Shown: positions 1-7,914 of the stretch, one piece after another
How positions within the stretch are numbered: the first letter of the stretch is position 1
How the letters are laid out: the number at the start of each line of letters is the position of its first letter
Assembly (NCBI GenBank): GCA_900554415.1
Contig: USGU01000003.1
Coordinates: 62,001-126,000, forward strand
Source: an uncultured Lachnospiraceae bacterium
GTDB taxonomy: Bacteria; Bacillota; Clostridia; Lachnospirales; Lachnospiraceae
DNA: 64,000 nt
Reading direction: 5' to 3'
Notes under the pieces: generated by a model
What the model was told of the DNA's origin: nothing
What the model saw: the letters and a program-made list of their open reading frames with translations, nothing else
The model's database searches: none
Position numbers and translations under genes: made by a program

Positions 1-216
1 AAGCTTGCGGATAAGCGGGGCGCTTCTATGGAAGTACTGACAGACATCTTCCGGATGTACACGGACAAGCCGGTATATACAGAAGATACCTTAGAAGCAG
101 CGTTTCATAAGGCAATGCAGGAAAAGGGAGAGGACGGAAGACTTTATTGTCTTGGTTCCTTGTATTTAATAGGTGAGTTAAAAGGGTTAATAGGTGAAGG
201 ATATGCTGAATTTTGA
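1..216 (+). CDS. folC: Folylpolyglutamate/dihydrofolate synthase, C-terminal end
   Basis: The reading frame is open from the first base and stops at 214-216, so only about 71 C-terminal residues of a longer gene are present. The last segment reads YCLGSLYLIGELKG, which matches the conserved end of FolC/Mur-ligase-type folate synthases (a strand ending G-S-L-Y-L-[IV]-G-E). FolC adds glutamates to folates in the cytoplasm. An internal ATG at 28 is not the real start because coding similarity runs up to the window edge. The stop overlaps the next small gene, which suggests coupling. The assignment rests on a short C-terminal motif. Confidence 0.75.
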   Translation, partial: KLADKRGASMEVLTDIFRMYTDKPVYTEDTLEAAFHKAMQEKGEDGRLYCLGSLYLIGELKGLIGEGYAEF

Positions 217-337
217 AGAAGAGCTGAAGAAGTTTAAACCAAGTCTGGAAGTAGAAGATATTGAGAAAGCAGTGTATAAGGAAGATTTGGAAGATTTGAC
301 AGATATTCTGCGTGAAATGATGGAACATAAGAAATAG
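203..337 (+). CDS. Small conserved-looking acidic protein, 44 aa, function unknown
   Basis: An ATG at 203 opens a 44-codon frame that overlaps the folC stop and ends at 335-337, ten bases before the next start. The product (MLNFEEELKKFKPSLEV...) is highly charged with probable helices and has no signal peptide or membrane segment. GTGAAGG at 194-200 can serve as the ribosome site. Its tight packing between two genes and its biased codon use support a real gene. I do not recognise a family. A non-coding spacer is the alternative. Confidence 0.6.
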   Translation: MLNFEEELKKFKPSLEVEDIEKAVYKEDLEDLTDILREMMEHKK

Positions 338-346
338 GGGAGAAGC

Positions 347-1606
347 ATGAATTATTCAGAACGATTTTTTCGCCAGTCAGATTACTGGTATAATGATGGA
401 CTGAGCAAGGCAAAGATACATGATTTGTCCGGCGCAGCAACGTCTTTAAAACGGAGTTTACAATATAACAGAAGTAACATTCAGGCGAGAAATCTACTTG
501 GACTGGTTTACTATGGCCAAGGTGAAGTAGCAGAGGCACTGGTGGAATGGATTATCAGTAAGAACCTGAAGTCTTATGAAAATATTGCCAATTACTATAT
601 CAAGAAGGTTCAGGAATCTTCCGGCGAACTGGAACGAATGAATCAGGCAATCCATAAGTATAACCAGTGTCTGATTTACGCAAGACAGAATGGGGAAGAT
701 CTGGCGATTATCCAACTTAAGAAGGTAATTCAGGTACACCCATCCTTTTTGAAGGCCTATCAGCTTCTTGCGCTTTTGTACATGCGGACGGAACAGTATG
801 CACAGGCAAGACAGATTCTCAGGAAAGCATATAAGATGGATATCACCAATTCCATCACACTCACATATATGAATGAACTTTCTAAGATGAGGAGTAAGAA
901 AGTCTCCCACATCAAGAAAGAGAAAAAAGAAGAGACCATGACTTATTCCATGGGAAATGAGACCATTATCCAGCCGGTATCCTCCAGCTTAAAGGACAAT
1001 GCCGGAGCACTTACCGTGCTGAATATCATCATAGGAATTATCGTGGGGGCGGCTGTTGTCTGGTTCCTTATATCACCTACAGTCATACAGAATAAGACAA
1101 AGAGTACCAATGATACCATTGTCAGTCTGAGCGAGGAGGTCGCAGCGAGAGATACTCAGATTACAGTTTTGAAGCAGGAGCTGGAAGGTTACCGCAGTAC
1201 CAATGAAGAGGCAGAAAATGCGATTCAGACGTCTCAGGGAACGCAGCAGAATTATGAAGCATTGTTAAATGTGAAATCTCTCTATGACGGAGGACAGACC
1301 AGCAATGCAGATATGCTGGACATTCTTCTGCAGGTAAATCCAGACGGCTTAGAGCCATATGGGAAGGCAATCTATGATGAACTATCCGGAGCTTTGTTCC
1401 CGAAAATGTGCCCTAAATTATATGCGTCCGGTTCTGAAAAACTGAATGCAGGTGATTACGAAGGAGCAATTGCAGATTTAGAAAAGGTTGTTCAGATGGA
1501 TGCAGAGTATGAAAGCGGGAATGCTGCTGCGTTGTTGGAAGAGGCAAAGCAGAAGAATGGAACCGCTGAGACACAGACAACGGAAGAAAATACTGAAAAT
1601 GAATAA
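347..1606 (+). CDS. Membrane-anchored tetratricopeptide-repeat protein
   Basis: The 419-residue protein has TPR-like helical repeats over roughly residues 20-180, a Lys/Glu-rich linker, a single transmembrane segment near residues 224-246 (NIIIGIIVGAAVVWFLI), an extracytoplasmic coiled coil (about 255-305), and a last TPR unit near 365-400 (GDYEGAIADLEKVVQMDAEY). The tail is rich in Thr/Glu. GGGAGAAG lies just before the ATG. TPR proteins of this layout are usually scaffolds, and the partner here is unknown. It follows folC and a small gene closely and is closed by a terminator hairpin at 1632-1671. Confidence 0.75.
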   Translation: MNYSERFFRQSDYWYNDGLSKAKIHDLSGAATSLKRSLQYNRSNIQARNLLGLVYYGQGEVAEALVEWIISKNLKSYENIANYYIKKVQESSGELERMNQAIHKYNQCLIYARQNGEDLAIIQLKKVIQVHPSFLKAYQLLALLYMRTEQYAQARQILRKAYKMDITNSITLTYMNELSKMRSKKVSHIKKEKKEETMTYSMGNETIIQPVSSSLKDNAGALTVLNIIIGIIVGAAVVWFLISPTVIQNKTKSTNDTIVSLSEEVAARDTQITVLKQELEGYRSTNEEAENAIQTSQGTQQNYEALLNVKSLYDGGQTSNADMLDILLQVNPDGLEPYGKAIYDELSGALFPKMCPKLYASGSEKLNAGDYEGAIADLEKVVQMDAEYESGNAAALLEEAKQKNGTAETQTTEENTENE

Positions 1607-1631
1607 AAAACAAAATAAGAAATAATACACG

Positions 1632-1671
1632 AAAGAAAAGGATATGCAAAAAGAAGCATGTCCTTTTCTTA
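1632..1671 (+). terminator. Rho-independent terminator after the TPR gene
   Basis: An inverted repeat pairs AAGAAAAGGA-ATGC with GCATGTCCTTTTCTT around a short A-rich loop, with T-rich sequence at its end. It separates the folC/TPR group from the spoIIA operon. Confidence 0.7.
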
Positions 1672-1677
1672 TTTCTT

Positions 1678-1702
1678 AGGAGAGCTTCATTCCATGAAAA
1701 AT
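1678..1702 (+). promoter_or_regulatory. Possible sigma-H-type promoter of the spoIIA operon
   Basis: AGGAGA at 1678-1683 and GAAAAAT at 1696-1702 are spaced like the -35 and -10 boxes of sigma-H promoters, which drive spoIIA in Bacillus. The match at -10 is imperfect and the site abuts the preceding terminator, so this is tentative. Confidence 0.3.
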
Positions 1703-1722
1703 AGAAAAAAGGAGGAATACAG

Positions 1723-2037
1723 ATGCAATATTTGGTAGAAGAAAACTGTCTGACGATTTTTCTGCCACAGGAAGTGGATCATCATAATGCAGAAGAAATC
1801 AAGAGAGAGGCAGACAAACTGATTGAGCGGAAGCACATTAAATATGTGATTTTCGATTTTCAGAAAACGGATTTTATGGACAGCTCCGGGATTGGAGTGA
1901 TTATGGGGAGATACCGGCAGATATATTTACTTGGCGGTGAGGTATGGGCGGTACATGCCAGTGACCGGATGAAGAAAATTCTGACTATGTCAGGAGTAAC
2001 AACAATTATTCAACTGTATGAGGAGGAGAAGGAATGA
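1723..2037 (+). CDS. spoIIAA: Anti-sigma F factor antagonist SpoIIAA
   Basis: This is a 104-residue STAS-domain protein. The strand-loop DFMDSSGIGVIMGRY contains the serine that SpoIIAB phosphorylates in this family. Unphosphorylated SpoIIAA displaces sigma F from SpoIIAB and so starts forespore gene expression. GGAGGAAT precedes the ATG. The gene is first of three overlapping genes in the standard spoIIAA-spoIIAB-sigF order, and its stop overlaps the spoIIAB start by four bases. Length and context fit SpoIIAA rather than a general stress-type antagonist. Confidence 0.93.
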   Translation: MQYLVEENCLTIFLPQEVDHHNAEEIKREADKLIERKHIKYVIFDFQKTDFMDSSGIGVIMGRYRQIYLLGGEVWAVHASDRMKKILTMSGVTTIIQLYEEEKE

Positions 2038-2504
2038 TGAGAACAGCAAATGAGATGGAACTGTTATTTGACAGCCGTTCGGAAAATGAAGGGTTTGCCC
2101 GGGTTGCGGTGGCTGCATTTTTTACGCAGGTGAACCCGACACTGGAAGAAGTAGAGGATGTGCGTACAGCAGTTTCCGAGGCAGTGACCAATGCCATTAT
2201 TCATGGCTATGAAGGCGGAGAAGGGAAAATAAGGATTCATGGACGAATTTGCGAAGAAGCGGATGCAATCCATTTTTACATAGAAGTGGAAGATAAGGGA
2301 ATCGGGATTGCGGATGTGGAGAAAGCGATGGAGCCATTATTTACCACCAAACCGGATTTGGAACGCTCTGGACTTGGATTTGCCTTTATGCAGTCTTTTA
2401 TGGATGAAGTACAGGTGGAATCAGAGCCTGGCAAAGGAACACTGGTAAAAATGAGAAAGACTGTTAGAAAAGGAAGGAAATTATGGACCACACAATCGCT
2501 CTGA
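2034..2504 (+). CDS. spoIIAB: Anti-sigma F factor / serine kinase SpoIIAB
   Basis: This 156-residue GHKL-fold ATPase has the N-box EAVTNAIIHGYEG, a G1 motif EDKGIGIADVEKA and a G2 motif RSGLGFAFMQSF. It binds and inhibits sigma F and phosphorylates SpoIIAA. The C-terminus (…RKGRKLWTTQSL) runs 22 bases into sigF, a longer overlap than the usual ATGA type. That suggests translational coupling and fixed sigF/anti-sigF stoichiometry. Identification is supported by motifs and operon position. Confidence 0.93.
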   Translation: MMRTANEMELLFDSRSENEGFARVAVAAFFTQVNPTLEEVEDVRTAVSEAVTNAIIHGYEGGEGKIRIHGRICEEADAIHFYIEVEDKGIGIADVEKAMEPLFTTKPDLERSGLGFAFMQSFMDEVQVESEPGKGTLVKMRKTVRKGRKLWTTQSL

Positions 2505-3196
2505 TACAGAAATCCCACGATGGAGATGAAGGAGCGAGAGCACAGCTTATGGAAGAAAACACCGGGCTTATCTGGTGTGTAGCAAAGCGGTTTTACGGAA
2601 GAGGAACCGAGCCGGAGGATTTGTTTCAGATTGGAAGTATTGGTCTGTTAAAGGCGATTGATAAATTTGATTTGTCTTATGACGTGAAGTTTTCGACCTA
2701 TGCGGTTCCCATGATATCAGGAGAAATTAAGCGGTTTCTGAGGGATGACGGTATGATAAAGGTCAGTCGTTCCCTGAAAGAAATTGCGTACCGGGCTTAT
2801 CTTGCCGGAGAAAAACTGCGGGAAGAAACGGGAAAAGAGCCATCGATTGAAGAAATTGCGGAGAAGATTGAGGTGGAGAAAGAAACACTGGTTCTGGCAA
2901 TGGAGGCGAGCAGTGAGGTAGAGTCATTGCAGAAAACTATTTATCAGGGGGATGGAAATGAAATTCTGCTCATGGACAAGATTGTGGAGGAGGAAGAAAG
3001 GGAAGAGAAAATCTTAAATACCATGCTGCTCAGACAATTGTTAGGAGAACTTGGTGAGCGGGAAAGGGAGCTTCTGTCGCTTCGGTATTTCGGCAATAAA
3101 ACGCAGGGAGAAGTTGGAAAAATGATGGGAATTTCCCAGGTTCAGGTATCACGAATGGAAAAGCGGATTCTACAGGATTTACGAAAACGTTTATAA
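2483..3196 (+). CDS. sigF: RNA polymerase sporulation sigma factor F
   Basis: The 237-residue protein has sigma-70 regions 2 (EDLFQIGSIGLLKAIDKFD, then FSTYAVPMISGEIKRFLRDD), 3 (KEIAYRAYLAGEKLREETGKEPSIEEIAEKI) and 4 (ERERELLSLRYFGNKTQGEV plus a helix-turn-helix ending SQVQVSRMEKRIL). It directs early forespore transcription. AAGGAAGGAAAT lies upstream of the ATG, inside the end of spoIIAB. It is last of the spoIIA operon. In B. subtilis the next genes would be spoVA; here a molybdoenzyme pair intervenes. Confidence 0.93.
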   Translation: MDHTIALIQKSHDGDEGARAQLMEENTGLIWCVAKRFYGRGTEPEDLFQIGSIGLLKAIDKFDLSYDVKFSTYAVPMISGEIKRFLRDDGMIKVSRSLKEIAYRAYLAGEKLREETGKEPSIEEIAEKIEVEKETLVLAMEASSEVESLQKTIYQGDGNEILLMDKIVEEEEREEKILNTMLLRQLLGELGERERELLSLRYFGNKTQGEVGKMMGISQVQVSRMEKRILQDLRKRL

Positions 3197-3239
3197 TAAA
3201 CTTTATTTAAAAATCTTATAAATATATTGGGAAATTTGA

Positions 3240-3268
3240 TTGGACTAGAGAGACAGGGTGGATATAAA
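3240..3268 (+). promoter_or_regulatory. Sigma-A-type promoter of the molybdoenzyme operon
   Basis: TTGGAC at 3240-3245 and TATAAA at 3263-3268 are separated by 17 bases, 45 bases before the oxidoreductase start. This gives the molybdoenzyme pair transcription independent of the sporulation genes before it. Confidence 0.5.
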
Positions 3269-3312
3269 ATGGATAAGGTATGAATACAGGAAGATAATAA
3301 GAAGGAAGAAAC

Positions 3313-5451
3313 ATGGAAGAAGAAAAGATAAAAGCGCTGACAGAGGCGAAAATCCCATGTGAGGAGACAGGAATATCGGTGAAAACCGGTATCTGCGGTC
3401 TGTGTGGGGGATTTTGTCTGGTAGATGCTTATTGTAAGGATGGAAAAGTAATTAAAATAGAAGGTAACAAGGATTTGCCTGGTTCAAATGGTCGTGTCTG
3501 TGTAAAGGGAGCAGCCCTGAAGCAGGCACTTTATCATCCGGACAGGCTTCTTTATCCGATGAAACGTGTTGGAAAGCGTGGAGAAGGAAAGTTTGAGCGG
3601 ATTAGCTGGGATGAAGCACTGACTACGATTGCAGAGAAGATGAATCAGACAAAAGAAAAATATGGTGCAAAGTCTACCATGATTTATGTAGGACATCCAA
3701 AGTGGTTCCGCCCGCAGATGTCCGAATTTGCCAGTATGTATGGAACACCGAATATTGGTACGGAATCCAGTACCTGTGCTTATGCGCTCATGATGGCTTG
3801 TCAGAGTGTGTTTGGACGAGGGGTGATGATGCCGATGCCGGACATGAGACGCTGTAAATCTCTGGTAGTGTGGGGCGTGAATCCGCTTTACAGTAATTCG
3901 GTGACTGCAGGGAGCGCCTTTCTTGGCGCAGTAAAGCGTGGCGTAAAACTGATTGTAGTAGACCCGAAGTGTACACCGACTTCCCAGCATGCGGATATAC
4001 ATCTGCGGCCAATCCCGGGGACAGACGGGGCACTGGCGCTTGGTATGGCACGTGTGATGATAACGGAAGATATTTATAATAAAGAATATGTAGAAAAATA
4101 TACCAGTGGATTTGAAGCATATAAGGAATATGTGATGGAATTTACCCCGGAAAAGGTAGAAGCAATCACTGGTGTTCCGAAGGAAGATATGATAGCAGCA
4201 GCCAGAATGATGGCTGCGGAAGCACCATGTCCAATCCAGATGTCAGCATCCCCGGTGGTGCATAATATCAATGGAGTACAGAATGCAAGAGCGATTACAT
4301 TGCTTCTGGCACTTACCGGAAGTTTTGGCGTAGAAGGTGGAACCATGCCACCGGGACCGGGAAGAGCCGTTCTGAAAGATGCTTTTATGGGTGTACGAAT
4401 ACCGAGAGTGAACCCGGAAGAAGATTTGAGCCATGAAGAATTTCCAGCATGGGCAAAACTTACGGAAAATGAAGTACAGGTGACTCATATGGCAGATTAT
4501 CTGGAAGGAAAAGGTGAGTATCCGATTCAGACGCTGGTTGCCTTTGGTATGAATCATCATATGTGGCCAAGACCGGACAGACTGGAAGAGGCGTTGGAAC
4601 AGGTGGGATTTTTTGCCAATGTGGATATGTACATGACGGATACTGCCAAATATGCAGATATTTTGCTCCCTGCCCAGGTTTCCTTAGAGCGGGAACAGAT
4701 TGAGATACTGGGATTGGATACGATTTTCTATCAGGGGCATGTGGTAGAACCGGCTGGGGAAGCATGGGCCGATATGGACATCATTACCGGTCTGGCGGAA
4801 AAGCTTGGTTTTGAAATTGGTGGAGAAGAACCAATACATAATAATGAAGAATATTTGCGAAAATCTCTGACCCCGACAGGACTTACTTTAGAGGAAGTGA
4901 AAGTGGCTTCAATGGGAGCAAAGGCGAAGAAAGTAATGCCGGGGCGCACAACAGAAGATATCCTCAAGGTGAAGACACCAACTGGAAAGATTGAGTTTGT
5001 TTCCAGTATCATTGGTTCCTGCAAAAAAGAAGGTCATGAAGGACTTCCGGTGTACCATGAGTTCAGGGAAAAGCTGCCGATGGAAGAATATCCACTGATT
5101 CTGACAACCGGAAGCAGAAAACCGCAGCTTTTTCACTCCAGAACTTACCGCCTTCCATGGCTGAGGGGGCTGGAAAAATGTCCGATTGTGGAAATCCATC
5201 CTTCGGATGCGGAAAAACTAGGTATGTCGGACAAAGAACCGGTCATTCTCCGCACACCTGTGGGAAGTATGGAGCTGGAATTAAGTATCGATTCTTCCTG
5301 CCTGCCGGGTTCCGTGAATGTTTATCATGGAGCAGGAAGTCAGGACATCAATTTGTTGATTGACGATACTTATCTGGACCCGGTTTCCGGTTTCCCGGGA
5401 TATAAGTCTTATTGCTGCAGATTAGAGAAAAAGGAGGAGACTCATGAGTAA
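3313..5451 (+). CDS. Molybdopterin-dependent oxidoreductase catalytic subunit (DMSO reductase family)
   Basis: The 712-residue protein begins with a [4Fe-4S] site C28-x2-C31-x3-C35-x27-C63, followed by the bis-MGD domains and a C-terminal dinucleotide-binding beta-barrel (ILTTGSRKPQLFHSRTYRLP...). Cys155 in ESSTCAYA sits where the Mo/W ligand Cys or Sec lies in formate dehydrogenase- and PhsA-like enzymes. There is no twin-arginine signal, so it is probably cytoplasmic, unlike most PhsA/DmsA enzymes. Its stop overlaps the ferredoxin subunit gene by eight bases. Substrate is not deducible: a sulfur-oxyanion reductase, aldehyde-type or formate-type activity are all possible. It lies between the spoIIA and spoVA genes. 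Confidence 0.85.
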   Translation: MEEEKIKALTEAKIPCEETGISVKTGICGLCGGFCLVDAYCKDGKVIKIEGNKDLPGSNGRVCVKGAALKQALYHPDRLLYPMKRVGKRGEGKFERISWDEALTTIAEKMNQTKEKYGAKSTMIYVGHPKWFRPQMSEFASMYGTPNIGTESSTCAYALMMACQSVFGRGVMMPMPDMRRCKSLVVWGVNPLYSNSVTAGSAFLGAVKRGVKLIVVDPKCTPTSQHADIHLRPIPGTDGALALGMARVMITEDIYNKEYVEKYTSGFEAYKEYVMEFTPEKVEAITGVPKEDMIAAARMMAAEAPCPIQMSASPVVHNINGVQNARAITLLLALTGSFGVEGGTMPPGPGRAVLKDAFMGVRIPRVNPEEDLSHEEFPAWAKLTENEVQVTHMADYLEGKGEYPIQTLVAFGMNHHMWPRPDRLEEALEQVGFFANVDMYMTDTAKYADILLPAQVSLEREQIEILGLDTIFYQGHVVEPAGEAWADMDIITGLAEKLGFEIGGEEPIHNNEEYLRKSLTPTGLTLEEVKVASMGAKAKKVMPGRTTEDILKVKTPTGKIEFVSSIIGSCKKEGHEGLPVYHEFREKLPMEEYPLILTTGSRKPQLFHSRTYRLPWLRGLEKCPIVEIHPSDAEKLGMSDKEPVILRTPVGSMELELSIDSSCLPGSVNVYHGAGSQDINLLIDDTYLDPVSGFPGYKSYCCRLEKKEETHE

Positions 5452-5881
5452 GGTTGTATGTGATGCATCATTATGCTCGGGCTGTCTCGCCTGCGTGGTG
5501 GCATGTATGGACCAGCACTATGATGAAACCAACGGAGATGCGGTATCTCCGAGAATTTATGAAAAACATGTATGTGAAGAGACTGGACTGGTAACATATC
5601 TCACCAGAAACTGTCAACATTGCAAAGATGCTCCTTGTATGAAGGCTTGTCCAATGAAAGTATTTGAGCGGACAGAAAATGGATTTGTAGTTGCAGCCTA
5701 CCGTAGCCGTTGTATTGGCTGTAAGAAGTGTGCGAAAGTCTGTCCGTATGATGTACCAAGGTTTGATGCGGACAGAAAAATCGTAAAATGCGATGGTTGT
5801 GCGGCCAGAGTTGCCTGTGGCTTAGAGCCGGCATGCGTGCGCGTGTGCAATACAGGTGCTTTACGTTTGGAAATTGAATAA
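5444..5881 (+). CDS. 4Fe-4S ferredoxin-type electron transfer subunit of the molybdoenzyme
   Basis: The 145-residue protein has sixteen cysteines in four groups: C-x2-C-x2-C-x3-C near the N-terminus, CQHCKDAPCMKAC, CIGCKKCAKVC, and a final CDGC...C-x3-C set. This is the DmsB/HycB arrangement for four [4Fe-4S] clusters. It would pass electrons between the Mo catalytic subunit just upstream and a soluble partner, because no membrane-anchor (DmsC/NrfD) gene follows. It is translationally coupled to the catalytic subunit and closed by a terminator at 5908-5957. Confidence 0.87.
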   Translation: MSKVVCDASLCSGCLACVVACMDQHYDETNGDAVSPRIYEKHVCEETGLVTYLTRNCQHCKDAPCMKACPMKVFERTENGFVVAAYRSRCIGCKKCAKVCPYDVPRFDADRKIVKCDGCAARVACGLEPACVRVCNTGALRLEIE

Positions 5882-5907
5882 GAATGAAATACGCATATAT
5901 TGTGTAA

Positions 5908-5957
5908 ACTCTCGAAATGGCAGTAAAAGAATGCTGCCGGTTCGGGAGTATTTTTTT
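5908..5957 (+). terminator. Rho-independent terminator after the molybdoenzyme pair
   Basis: ACTCTCGAA-A-TGGCAG pairs with CTGCC-G-GTTCGGGAGT (one G-T pair) and is followed by seven T residues at 5951-5957. Confidence 0.85.
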
Positions 5958-5977
5958 GCAAGAAATGGCACATACTA
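5948..5977 (+). promoter_or_regulatory. Sigma-G-type (forespore) promoter of spoVAA-AB-AC
   Basis: GTATT at 5948-5952 and CATACTA at 5971-5977 are 18 bases apart. In Bacillus, sigma-G promoters have a GHATR-like -35 and a CATNNTA -10, and spoVA is a sigma-G operon. The same CATACTA box occurs before spoVAD at 36953. The -35 overlaps the upstream terminator. Confidence 0.5.
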
Positions 5978-6009
5978 TTGACAAAAATTGTGATAAGTGA
6001 GGTGCCGAA

Positions 6010-6141
6010 ATGAAACATACAAGGCAAAAAATCAATCTGATTTTGGGAATCGTGGTACTGGCAGCGGTGTTGATGGGGATGGCTTACTATTTCTCAGGAA
6101 TGAATGACAGTATGACCTTAACCCACGGAACTCTTATCTAA
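6010..6141 (+). CDS. Small single-pass membrane protein, 43 aa, leading the spoVAA operon
   Basis: An ATG at 6010 opens a frame of 43 codons ending at 6139-6141, 24 bases before spoVAA. The product starts MKHTRQKINL and then has a hydrophobic span of about 20 residues (ILGIVVLAAVLMGMAYYF). GAGGTGCC at 5998-6005 can act as a ribosome site. It lies directly after the sigma-G-like promoter, so it is probably expressed in the forespore with spoVAA-AB-AC. I do not know a named family. It could be a leader peptide or a small inner-membrane spore protein. Confidence 0.55.
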   Translation: MKHTRQKINLILGIVVLAAVLMGMAYYFSGMNDSMTLTHGTLI

Positions 6142-6165
6142 ATAATAGAAAGCAGGTTGAATCAG

Positions 6166-6798
6166 ATGTCAAATAATACAGTCCTTTATGTGAAAGGGGA
6201 AACGAACGCAGAAGTGCAGTGCAAGGATGTGATGCTGAAGGATATCCTGACTATAGAATGCGTGGATTCCGCTGTGGCAAATAAGGTAAAAGTGATGAAA
6301 ATCCTGAAAATTCCAGAGGATGGACCACACCGTCATGTAATATCAATTTTGAAGATAATTGCATGTATTCATAAGGAGTATCCAAATCTTCAGATTGAAA
6401 ATCTGGGTCCGCCGGATTTGATTGTGACCTATGAAGGACAGGAACAGGAGAAGAAACGGTTTGAATATGTGAAAGTAGCAGTTATCTGTCTAGTGGTATT
6501 TGTAGGAGCAGCCTTTTCCATTATGTCTTTTAACAACGATATTTCCATTACCAATATGTTTGGACAAATCTATAAGCTGGTTACGGGGAAGGAGTCCAGT
6601 GGCTTTACCGTGTTGGAAATTTCATATAGTATTGGAATCAGTATTGGGATTCTGGTATTCTTCAATCATTTTGGAAAGAAGCGTTTTTCCGTGGACCCGA
6701 CTCCTATGGAAGTGGAAATGCGTTTGTACGAAAATGACATTGAATCCACACTGGTAGACATCTATTCGCGAAAAGGAGAGGAACTGGATGTGGATTAA
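6166..6798 (+). CDS. spoVAA: Stage V sporulation protein AA
   Basis: The protein is about 210 residues: an N-terminal soluble domain (about 1-100; PPDLIVTYEG near its end) followed by two membrane spans near 105-125 and 150-175. This is the SpoVAA layout. SpoVA proteins form the forespore membrane channel for dipicolinic acid and SpoVAA is an accessory member. ATG 6166 has AGCAGG about ten bases upstream; an in-frame TTG at 6157 is an alternative start. The end overlaps spoVAB by 11 bases. Confidence 0.88.
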   Translation: MSNNTVLYVKGETNAEVQCKDVMLKDILTIECVDSAVANKVKVMKILKIPEDGPHRHVISILKIIACIHKEYPNLQIENLGPPDLIVTYEGQEQEKKRFEYVKVAVICLVVFVGAAFSIMSFNNDISITNMFGQIYKLVTGKESSGFTVLEISYSIGISIGILVFFNHFGKKRFSVDPTPMEVEMRLYENDIESTLVDIYSRKGEELDVD

Positions 6799-7204
6799 CT
6801 GGATTGTGCTTGCATTTCTTGGGCTGGCATTCGGACTTGCCATTTCTGCCGGTCTGTTTGCGTTTCTGATAGGACTTGGCGTGGTGTCGGATTTTGCTGA
6901 CCGGACTCACACGGGAAAATATGTTACCTTATATGAAGATTTTATAGTGGTCGGAGGAATTCTTGGAAATATGTTCTGGGTTTATCAGGTGGATTTCCTG
7001 AGAGGAAGCTGGCTGCTACTTGGATTCGGTCTGCTTTCCGGTATTTTTGTGGGCTGCTGGTCCATGGCACTGGCGGATATACTAAATATTTTCCCGATTT
7101 TCATCCGCAGGGCAAAGATTACAACGGGACTTTCGTGGCTCGTTGTAGGAATGGCGCTTGGAAAAAGTCTGGGTTCCTTATTGTATTTCTATATGAGATG
7201 GTAA
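6788..7204 (+). CDS. spoVAB: Stage V sporulation protein AB
   Basis: The 138-residue protein is very hydrophobic with four to five predicted membrane helices (for example WIVLAFLGLAFGLAISAGLF) and the RTHTGKYVTLYEDFIVVGGI segment typical of SpoVAB. It is an integral membrane part of the DPA-transport assembly. It is coupled to spoVAA by overlap and lies 55 bases before the spoVAC start. Confidence 0.88.
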   Translation: MWINWIVLAFLGLAFGLAISAGLFAFLIGLGVVSDFADRTHTGKYVTLYEDFIVVGGILGNMFWVYQVDFLRGSWLLLGFGLLSGIFVGCWSMALADILNIFPIFIRRAKITTGLSWLVVGMALGKSLGSLLYFYMRW

Positions 7205-7259
7205 ATGGATGGTAATAGAAAATAGCTGATAAATGAAATGAGAAATGAAGGGAGAAGAC

Positions 7260-7709
7260 ATGAAACAGAAAAATGAATACGAAAAATATGTAAAGACGAA
7301 GACTCCTGTGCGGGCTTTGCTGCCTGATATGGCGAGGGCATTTGTTGTAGGCGGAATCATCTGTACGATAGGACAGTTCATCCTGAATTACTGCGAGAAG
7401 GCAGGACTGGATAAGGATGCAAGCGGAGGCTGGTGTTCCATGCTGTTGGTCTTATTAAGTGTCATTTTGACAGGTTTTGGAATTTATCCAAAGATAGCAG
7501 ACTGGGGAGGTGCGGGGGCATTGGTTCCCATTACCGGATTTGCCAACTCGGTAGCAGCCCCTGCCATTGAGTACAAAAAAGAAGGTCAGGTATTCGGAAT
7601 CGGATGTAAAATATTTACCATAGCAGGGCCGGTGATTTTGTATGGGGTATTTGCAAGCTGGGTGCTGGGAGTCATATACTGGATAGGGACATTGATTGGA
7701 GTGGTGTAA
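7260..7709 (+). CDS. spoVAC: Stage V sporulation protein AC (DPA channel subunit)
   Basis: The 149-residue membrane protein carries the SpoVAC signature region around DWGGAGALVPITGFANSVAAPAIEYKKEG. SpoVAC is the mechanosensitive channel component for dipicolinate. AAGGGAGAAG directly before ATG 7260 chooses that start over the ATG at 7245. In most spore formers spoVAD follows at once. Here the next gene is a C_GCAxxG_C_C protein and spoVAD lies 29 kb away. Confidence 0.93.
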   Translation: MKQKNEYEKYVKTKTPVRALLPDMARAFVVGGIICTIGQFILNYCEKAGLDKDASGGWCSMLLVLLSVILTGFGIYPKIADWGGAGALVPITGFANSVAAPAIEYKKEGQVFGIGCKIFTIAGPVILYGVFASWVLGVIYWIGTLIGVV

Positions 7710-7914
7710 ACTGCTCCTTTTTGTTTGTGATAAAAATGCAAATCGTTTTTTTGAAATATTGTTGATTTTCTCCATAAAATGTAATGTCATATATTGGAAA
7801 TCTATATAATGCTTGCGGAAATGTGCTCATCTCATATATAATAATACGACAGGTGTGAAATTGCCGAAAATCCGCAGGAGATTCAGATTGGGAAAATACA
7901 AGGAGAAGAATGGT

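Noticed and set aside
3484..4120. Long open frames on the - strand inside the molybdoenzyme gene
   Set aside because: They lie fully opposite a well-conserved enzyme gene and have no ribosome site or recognisable protein features.
7813..7914. Longer start for the C_GCAxxG_C_C protein
   Set aside because: The extra 34 residues are basic and not family-like, and AGGAGAAGAA directly precedes ATG 7915.
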